Part shown: positions 12,979-18,070 of the stretch, piece after piece
Layout of the letters: every line of letters starts with the position of its first letter
Position numbering within the stretch: position 1 is the first letter of the stretch
Assembly: GCA_900553885.1 (NCBI GenBank)
Contig: USFD01000063.1
Span: forward strand, 1 to 18,070
Source of the DNA: an uncultured Ruminococcus sp.
GTDB lineage: Bacteria; Bacillota; Clostridia; Lachnospirales; Lachnospiraceae
Direction of reading: 5' to 3'
DNA: 18,070 nucleotides
The notes under the pieces: generated by a model
Seen by the model: only the letters and a program-made list of their open reading frames with translations
Database searches by the model: none
Told to the model about the DNA's origin: nothing
Program-made: the position numbers and the translations under genes

Positions 12979-14346
12979 ATGAAGAAAAGTCTGAGTCTGA
13001 AAGAGATATTTTTTGTCGCCAGCATGCTGTTCGGCATGTTTTTTGGCGCGGGCAATCTGATTTTCCCTGTTTCCATGGGACAGCTTGCGGGAAGAAATAT
13101 GTGGCCGGCGGCAGCAGGATTTCTGATTACAGGAGTGGGTCTGCCTCTTCTGGGGGTGGCTGCTCTTGGAATCAGCAGGAAGGCAGGTCTGCTTGAACTG
13201 AGCAGTATAGCAGGTAAAAAGTACGGGGTGCTTTTTACCTGTGCGCTCTACCTGACAATCGGGCCGTTTTTTGCAATACCAAGATGTGCTACCGTATCGT
13301 TTACGGTTGGCGTTGAGAGTCTGCTTCCGGGAAAAGAACACGTGCTGGCGCTGCCGGTCTTTTCTTTTGTATTTTTTGCCGCAGTTCTCTTCTTCGCTCT
13401 GCGTCCGGGACAGATCCTTACCTGGATCGGCAAGGTGCTTAATCCGCTGTTTTTATGTTTCCTGGGAATTCTGGTCATCCGCGCTCTGCTCTCACCTATG
13501 GGAGAAATCGGAGGCGGGGTTCCGCAGGGGGCTTATGTCTCCCGGCCTTTTGTTACAGGCTTTCTGGAAGGCTACAATACGATGGATGCCCTGGCCGGAC
13601 TTGCCTTCGGCATTGTGATCGTAAATGTGATCCGTGGACTGGGCGTGGAACAGGAAAGCGCGGTTGCCGGAAATACTGTGCGGGCCGGAATATTCAGTTC
13701 CATTCTTATGGCAGGGATTTATCTGCTTGTTACTGTAGTGGGTGCGCAGAGCCGGGGCGTCTTTCCTGCAGGGAGCAACGGAGGAGAAGCGCTGGCCCGG
13801 ATTGCACAGTATTATTTCGGACCTGCAGGAACCCTGATTCTGGCGGTGACGGTTACTGTGGCCTGCCTGAAAACAGCGGTGGGACTGATTACGAGCTGCG
13901 GAGCTACCTTTGAACGGATGTTTCCCGGACGGCTGTCTTACCGGGTATGGGCTTCGGCGTTCTGTATCTTGTCATTTGTCCTTGCCAATCTGGGACTGGA
14001 TGCAATTATCCGCTATTCCCAGCCGGTGCTTATGCTCTTGTATCCGCTGGCGGTCACACTGATTCTGCTCACTTTATCCGGCAGATTTTTTGAATACGAC
14101 AAAGGGGTTTATCAGTGGGTAACAGCATTTACGGCTGTGGCGGCGGCTGTGGATTTTTTCAATGCGCTGCCGGAGCAGGCTGCTTCCGTGCTGCATGTAG
14201 ACCGGGCGGCACAGGCGGCGGCGCGGATTCTGCCGTTATCCGGCCAGGGATTCGGGTGGATCTGTCCGGCTGTTCTTGGCCTGATTCTGGGACTGGCTGT
14301 AAGAGCTGCAAAAAAGCGCAGACTGCAACATACGGATACAGTGTGA
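12979..14346 (+). CDS. brnQ: Branched-chain amino acid carrier, LIV-II family
   Basis: A 455-residue, 12-helix-type membrane carrier of the BrnQ/LIVCS family, which imports leucine, isoleucine and valine with a cation. The N-terminus FGMFFGAGNLIFPVSMGQLAG (in parts FGMFFGAGNLIFP, about 18-30) is the hallmark of the family, and CALYLTIGPFFAIPRCATVSF (about 95-115) is the second conserved block, with YNTMDALAGLAFGIVIV following. ATG 12979 is chosen over GTG 12976 because AAAGGGG (12966-12972) gives the better spacing. It has its own promoter, stands alone between thiT and the MutS-like operon, and no clear terminator follows. Sequence looks intact. Confidence 0.93.
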   Translation: MKKSLSLKEIFFVASMLFGMFFGAGNLIFPVSMGQLAGRNMWPAAAGFLITGVGLPLLGVAALGISRKAGLLELSSIAGKKYGVLFTCALYLTIGPFFAIPRCATVSFTVGVESLLPGKEHVLALPVFSFVFFAAVLFFALRPGQILTWIGKVLNPLFLCFLGILVIRALLSPMGEIGGGVPQGAYVSRPFVTGFLEGYNTMDALAGLAFGIVIVNVIRGLGVEQESAVAGNTVRAGIFSSILMAGIYLLVTVVGAQSRGVFPAGSNGGEALARIAQYYFGPAGTLILAVTVTVACLKTAVGLITSCGATFERMFPGRLSYRVWASAFCILSFVLANLGLDAIIRYSQPVLMLLYPLAVTLILLTLSGRFFEYDKGVYQWVTAFTAVAAAVDFFNALPEQAASVLHVDRAAQAAARILPLSGQGFGWICPAVLGLILGLAVRAAKKRRLQHTDTV

Positions 14347-14362
14347 TGTGAAAAAGAAAGGA

Positions 14363-14405
14363 TTGACACGGAGAATCATGGGGATTATTGTATTAATAGA
14401 ATAAT
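14363..14405 (+). promoter_or_regulatory. Promoter with overlapping palindrome, MutS-like operon
   Basis: TTGACA (14363-14368) is perfect, with a weak -10 TATTGT (14386-14391) at 17 bp. A 22-bp AT-rich near-palindrome (14384-14405, one mismatched pair at G14390/G14399) covers the -10 and the expected start point, so it could be an operator. Confidence 0.55.
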
Positions 14406-14425
14406 ACAGAAAGGAGACCGTGTCC

Positions 14426-16072
14426 ATGAACGAACAGATCTTTTCCATTGCGGCGATTTGTGTGATTGCAGCGGCTGCTGCCGTCTGGTCGGGGATCAGA
14501 AATAAGAACCTGAAAGGACAGAGGCTTCGCGAAAAGTACGGGAAAATACCGGAAATAGGTAACTGGGACAAAGAAGAGCAGGTAAAAAACTACTATGAGT
14601 GGATGAAAAAGAAAGATTCCGGGGAAGGAGTGGACGACATTACCTGGAATGACCTGTCCATGAATCTGATCTTCCAGAGAATTAATGTCTGCGATACATC
14701 TGCAGGCGAGGAAATTTTATACTGGCGGCTGCGGAAAAATTCTCTGGAAACCGGGGAAGGGCAGGAACTGGAACAGCGGATCCGTGCCTTTTCGGATAAC
14801 GAGCAGGAACGGGAAGAAGTGGAAAAACTGCTCTGCAGGATCGGAAAAAGCGCTTCTTCCTATTATATACCTGCTTATATGGATGCGGTGGAAGAATATA
14901 AAATCGGTTTTCAGTGGCTGTTCCGCCTTCTGCAGGCGCTTCTGGCCGCGTGCGCGGTTCTTGCCCTGGTTCTGACCGACAGCCGTTTTGCCTTTGCCAT
15001 GCTTGGCGTGGCGGCTGTAAATCTGCTGCTCTACACGGTTATGAAACTGAAGTTTGAGATTGAGATCGGTATGTCCGGTACTGCGGTGAGTATGCTGGAG
15101 TGGGGACGGGAGATCGCGGGGCGGCAGGAAATTAAGGCCCTGTATCCGGAACTGAAACAGGAGATCAGTTATTTCCGGGACGTGCTGAGGGGATCCCGTT
15201 TTCTCCAGGCGAACAAGGTATCCATGGATACCGGCGATCTGACCGGTCTGATTCTCGATTACATGCTTGGCACTACTTTGTGCAGGCTCACTTCATATAA
15301 TAAAATGATTGACAGAATGAGCCGGAAGTCCGCAGAGTATATGGAGATCTACCGGAAGATAGGGGAGCTGGACGCGGCCGTCAGCATTGCTTCCTTCCGG
15401 GCCAGCCTTCCGGTATACTGCGTGCCTGAGTTCAGGGATGGAAAGCATATCTATATGGAAGAAGTCTGCCATCCTCTGATTGAGAATCCGGTGGGTAATA
15501 CGCTGGATCTGAAGAGAAGCTGCCTGATTACAGGGTCCAATGCTTCGGGAAAATCTACATTTATCAAAGCAGTGGCGGTAAATGCTATCCTTGCTCAGAG
15601 TATTCATACATGCGAGGCGCAGAAGTTTGTAATGCCCCGTTCCCGGGTCATTACCTCTATGGCTGTAAAAGATGACCTTATGGCAGGGGAAAGTTATTTT
15701 ATCCGGGAGATCCGGTATCTGCGCAGAATTCTGGACAGTCTGGATGAAGAAAAAATGACGCTGTGCGCTATTGATGAGATACTCAGGGGAACCAATACAG
15801 GAGAGAGGATCCGGGCATCCCGGGCGATTCTTGAGTATCTGAGAGACCGGAACTGTCTGGCTCTGGTAGCGACTCATGACAGAGAACTGACAGAGCTGCT
15901 GGAAAAGGACTACGACAATTATCATTTCAGTGAAGAAATCGGAGAGGAAGATATCTGCTTTACCTATCAGATTCTGCCCGGACCGGCAACTTCACATAAT
16001 GCCATAAAACTGCTGGAGTTTGCGGAATTTCCGGAGGAGATTATCGAGGCGGCGAAGGAAGAACAGGAATAA
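14426..16072 (+). CDS. Membrane-anchored MutS-like ATPase
   Basis: The 548-residue protein has a C-terminal MutS-type ATPase domain: Walker A TGSNASGKST (369-378), Walker B CAIDEI followed by LRGTNTGER (447-461), and ATHDREL (482-488). Upstream, residues about 72-165 resemble the start of the MutS core/lever domain (WNDLSMNLIFQRIN, GEEILYWRLR). There is no N-terminal mismatch-recognition domain, and hydrophobic helices lie at about 5-22, 164-184 and 187-207, so it is likely tethered to the membrane. Such MutS-related proteins lack established mismatch repair function. ATG 14426 is chosen over GTG 14420 because AAGGAG (14411-14416) gives 9-nt spacing. It starts an operon with an M20 peptidase 28 nt downstream. 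Its role is unknown. Confidence 0.88.
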   Translation: MNEQIFSIAAICVIAAAAAVWSGIRNKNLKGQRLREKYGKIPEIGNWDKEEQVKNYYEWMKKKDSGEGVDDITWNDLSMNLIFQRINVCDTSAGEEILYWRLRKNSLETGEGQELEQRIRAFSDNEQEREEVEKLLCRIGKSASSYYIPAYMDAVEEYKIGFQWLFRLLQALLAACAVLALVLTDSRFAFAMLGVAAVNLLLYTVMKLKFEIEIGMSGTAVSMLEWGREIAGRQEIKALYPELKQEISYFRDVLRGSRFLQANKVSMDTGDLTGLILDYMLGTTLCRLTSYNKMIDRMSRKSAEYMEIYRKIGELDAAVSIASFRASLPVYCVPEFRDGKHIYMEEVCHPLIENPVGNTLDLKRSCLITGSNASGKSTFIKAVAVNAILAQSIHTCEAQKFVMPRSRVITSMAVKDDLMAGESYFIREIRYLRRILDSLDEEKMTLCAIDEILRGTNTGERIRASRAILEYLRDRNCLALVATHDRELTELLEKDYDNYHFSEEIGEEDICFTYQILPGPATSHNAIKLLEFAEFPEEIIEAAKEEQE

Positions 16073-16100
16073 GGAAAACAGACAGGAAGTGACAGAAATT

Positions 16101-17366
16101 ATGCGGATAGAAATTGAGAGAAAGATGAAAGAAACGGCAGAGTTTATTTTCCGGCATCCGGAACTGTCTCTGCATGAGAAAGAATCGTCTGCCAGACTGG
16201 CGGAATTCCTGGAGAGCGAGGGATTTACAGTACGCTGGAATCTGGCCGGATTTGAGACGGCTTTTGCAGCGGAGTGGGGCAGCGGGAAGCCGGTAATCGG
16301 TTTCCTTGCGGAATACGACGCCCTCCCCGGGCTGGGACAGGAGCCAGAATGCACCTGCGCGCCTACCGGCGGGCCGGGACATGGATGCGGACATAATCTG
16401 CTTGGCACAGCCTGCGCCGGAGCTGCCTGCGCGCTGAAAGACAGAATGGAGGAGGAAGGGCTGACCGGAACAATCCGTGTATACGGGTGCCCGGCGGAAG
16501 AGATTGTGATCGGAAAGATCCGGATGAATCAGGAAGGAATTTTTGACGACCTGTCTGCTGCAGTTACCTGGCATCCTTTTGACCGGAACCGGGTCAGCTA
16601 TGACATCTGGCAGGCTCAGGATATAAAAAATTACAGGTTCTACGGGACTGCGGCCCATGCCTCCAAACATCCGGAAGCCGGAAGGAGCGCACTGGACGCG
16701 GCGGAACTGATGAATGTGGGAGTAAATTATCTGCGGGAACATGTGGCTGACGACGTGCGGATGCACTATACCTATACCAATACGGACGGACCGGCTAATA
16801 TAGTGCCTGCCTATGCTGCCACCAATTATTTTATCCGCTCCAACAAGTGGGAGCGGACAGAGGATGCTTCTGAGAGGGTGGACAACTGCGCCCGGGGAGC
16901 GGCGCTTATGACCGGCACCCGTGTGGAAATTGAGCGGGTAACCTGCAATAAGGAGATGAAAGTCAACCGGACACTGGCGGAAATATTCTATGAAGAAATG
17001 CAGAAGATTCCGGCCCCTGTCTATACAGAAGATGAGATGCGGTTCGCAGAAAAAATATCCAAAGCGGCGGGATTGGAAAACGGCGGGGTGTATTTCACCG
17101 GGCTGGAACCTCTGGAGGACGCTCCGGTTCCTCTTGCAATCGGTACGGATGTATCAGATGTAAGTCATACGGTTCCTACGATTATGCTGAGCGCTGCAGC
17201 TATGTGCAAGGGGACGCCGCTTCATCACTGGGCGGCTACAGCCCAGGCCGGCATGAGCATCGGACAGAAGGGCATGTTCTATGCTGCCGGGTGTATGGCA
17301 GCAGGAGCACTCCGTCTTGTAAAAGAACCGGAAATTCTGGAAAAAGCATGGAAGGAAATGAGATGA
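16101..17366 (+). CDS. M20D-family amidohydrolase, AbgB-like
   Basis: A 421-residue zinc-type amidohydrolase of the M20D subfamily, closest by motif to AbgB (p-aminobenzoyl-glutamate hydrolase subunit B). Key elements are LAEYDALPGLGQ (69-80), the metal-site HGCGH (94-98), PAEE (131-134) with the catalytic Glu, WHP (157-159), the lid segment GTAAHAS (182-188), GTDVSDVSH (348-356) and GTPLHHW (371-377). It would hydrolyse an amide bond of an N-acyl or peptide-like substrate in the cytosol; the exact substrate is unknown. No partner AbgA gene or transporter lies beside it. The start at ATG 16101 has AGGAAG about 11 nt before. A longer in-frame reading would overlap the MutS-like gene with an Arg-rich tail and is not favoured. 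Confidence 0.9.
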   Translation: MRIEIERKMKETAEFIFRHPELSLHEKESSARLAEFLESEGFTVRWNLAGFETAFAAEWGSGKPVIGFLAEYDALPGLGQEPECTCAPTGGPGHGCGHNLLGTACAGAACALKDRMEEEGLTGTIRVYGCPAEEIVIGKIRMNQEGIFDDLSAAVTWHPFDRNRVSYDIWQAQDIKNYRFYGTAAHASKHPEAGRSALDAAELMNVGVNYLREHVADDVRMHYTYTNTDGPANIVPAYAATNYFIRSNKWERTEDASERVDNCARGAALMTGTRVEIERVTCNKEMKVNRTLAEIFYEEMQKIPAPVYTEDEMRFAEKISKAAGLENGGVYFTGLEPLEDAPVPLAIGTDVSDVSHTVPTIMLSAAAMCKGTPLHHWAATAQAGMSIGQKGMFYAAGCMAAGALRLVKEPEILEKAWKEMR

Positions 17367-17956
17367 AGAAGAAAATAATACTGGGTTCGGCTTCGCCCCG
17401 GCGGAGGGAACTGCTTTCTCAGATCGGCGTGGAATTCGAAGTCCGGGTCAGCGGAAAGGAAGAAATCTATCACAGCAGCGTACCGGAAGAGGTCGTAAAG
17501 GAACTGGCGCTTATGAAAGCGGAAAATGTGGCTTCAGAATTAACAGAAGCGGAGAAAAAGGATCTGGCGGTACTGGGAGCAGATACCATTGTCGTGTACG
17601 GCGGCAGAATTCTGGGGAAGCCTGCTGACACAGAAGAGGCGGAGCAGATGCTTACGGCCCTTCAGGGAAACACCCATCAGGTCTATACCGGCACGGCTCT
17701 TCTGGTTTACGATAGCAAGGGAAAACGAAGGGTCGTGAATCACGCGGTGGAGACAAAAGTAATGGTACACCGGATGACGCCGGAGGAGATCCGGGCGTAT
17801 ATTGCCACCGGGGAGCCCATGGACAAAGCAGGCGCTTACGGAATACAGGGCAGATTCGCGGCCTATATCGATGGGATAGAAGGCGATTATTACAACGTAG
17901 TCGGGCTGCCGGTGTCCCATATCTATCAGGAGTTGAAGAATTTCGGATTTGTGTGA
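17363..17956 (+). CDS. maf: Maf-family nucleoside triphosphate pyrophosphatase
   Basis: A 197-residue Maf/HAM1-like house-cleaning pyrophosphatase that hydrolyses dTTP, UTP and modified nucleotides to monophosphates. Conserved parts are GSASPRRRELL (8-18) for phosphate binding, ADTIV with Asp74 as the likely base, GKP (86-88), and DKAGAYGIQG (154-163), a form typical of the dTTP/UTP-specific YhdE type rather than the YceF type. ATG 17363 overlaps the stop of the M20 gene by 4 bases (ATGA), with AAGGAA about 7 nt before, so it is translationally coupled. In many Firmicutes maf precedes radC and mreB; here the sequence continues into a gene-free folded stretch instead. Confidence 0.94.
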   Translation: MKKKIILGSASPRRRELLSQIGVEFEVRVSGKEEIYHSSVPEEVVKELALMKAENVASELTEAEKKDLAVLGADTIVVYGGRILGKPADTEEAEQMLTALQGNTHQVYTGTALLVYDSKGKRRVVNHAVETKVMVHRMTPEEIRAYIATGEPMDKAGAYGIQGRFAAYIDGIEGDYYNVVGLPVSHIYQELKNFGFV

Positions 17957-18070
17957 TTGAGAAGGGACGCCGGGAGAGACTGGTGTGGTGCCGGAGGACA
18001 CACTTGCGTTCGGATCGCAGACGCAGCGGTACATAAGAGCGCAAAAAACGCGCTCTAAGAACCGGCGCTG
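17957..18070 (+). other. Gene-free folded region, cut by window end
   Basis: No credible ORF is visible. A 7-bp stem AGAGCGC (18036-18042)/GCGCTCT (18050-18056) with a 7-nt loop AAAAAAC is nested inside CAGC (18024-18027)/GCTG (18067-18070). The inner stem is not followed by a U-run, so it is not a plain terminator. It may be part of a leader or structured RNA that continues past 18070. Confidence 0.35.

Noticed and set aside
12313..13341. 342-codon - strand reading opposite thiT and brnQ
   Set aside because: It spans two unrelated + strand genes and their promoter, and has a low-complexity composition typical of antisense frames.
1..18070. CRISPR array, insertion sequence or toxin-antitoxin pair
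   Set aside because: No regularly spaced repeats, transposase motifs or typical small paired genes were seen on either strand.

Overview
The window looks like a chromosomal segment of a Firmicute from the Clostridia, most likely a gut-type Lachnospiraceae. The signs are AGGAGG-type ribosome binding sites, TTGACA/TATAAT promoters, hairpin-plus-U terminators, medium base composition, and gene families common there (BMP/Nup nucleoside importer, ThiT, BrnQ, a cytidylate-kinase-like protein). Family names come from motif recognition by eye; no database search was run.

Layout. Bases 1-45 are the 3' part of a tRNA-Lys(CTT), followed by about 200 bases of strongly folded gene-free DNA that includes a bidirectional terminator. 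Next on the + strand come a two-gene unit (split zinc-ribbon protein and coiled-coil/SHOCT-like protein) closed by a terminator, then a MarR-type regulator with a palindromic operator candidate. A striking structured leader (2122-2240) precedes a gene that fuses a YczE/YitT-like membrane domain to a cytidylate-kinase-like domain. An 18-bp bidirectional terminator separates it from a convergent flavin-reductase-like gene.

The centre (12104 down to 4320, - strand) is one directional block: mtnA (methylthioribose-1-phosphate isomerase), a BMP-family lipoprotein, an ABC ATPase with two fused nucleotide-binding domains, two permeases, a DUF985 cupin and a Gfo/Idh/MocA dehydrogenase. Start/stop overlaps tie the ATPase, permeases and cupin together, and a terminator-like hairpin after the lipoprotein gene probably sets its higher dose. 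The set suggests import and processing of a nucleoside, possibly methylthioadenosine or 5'-deoxyadenosine. The substrate is inference.

Rightward, thiT (thiamine ECF S-component) is divergent from mtnA with interlocked promoters. Then come brnQ (branched-chain amino acid carrier) and an operon of a membrane-anchored MutS-like ATPase, an M20D amidohydrolase (AbgB-like) and maf. The last 114 bases are gene-free, able to fold, and cut by the window end.

The best candidates for something undescribed are the structured leader before the membrane-kinase fusion, and the mtnA/BMP/cupin/dehydrogenase block.
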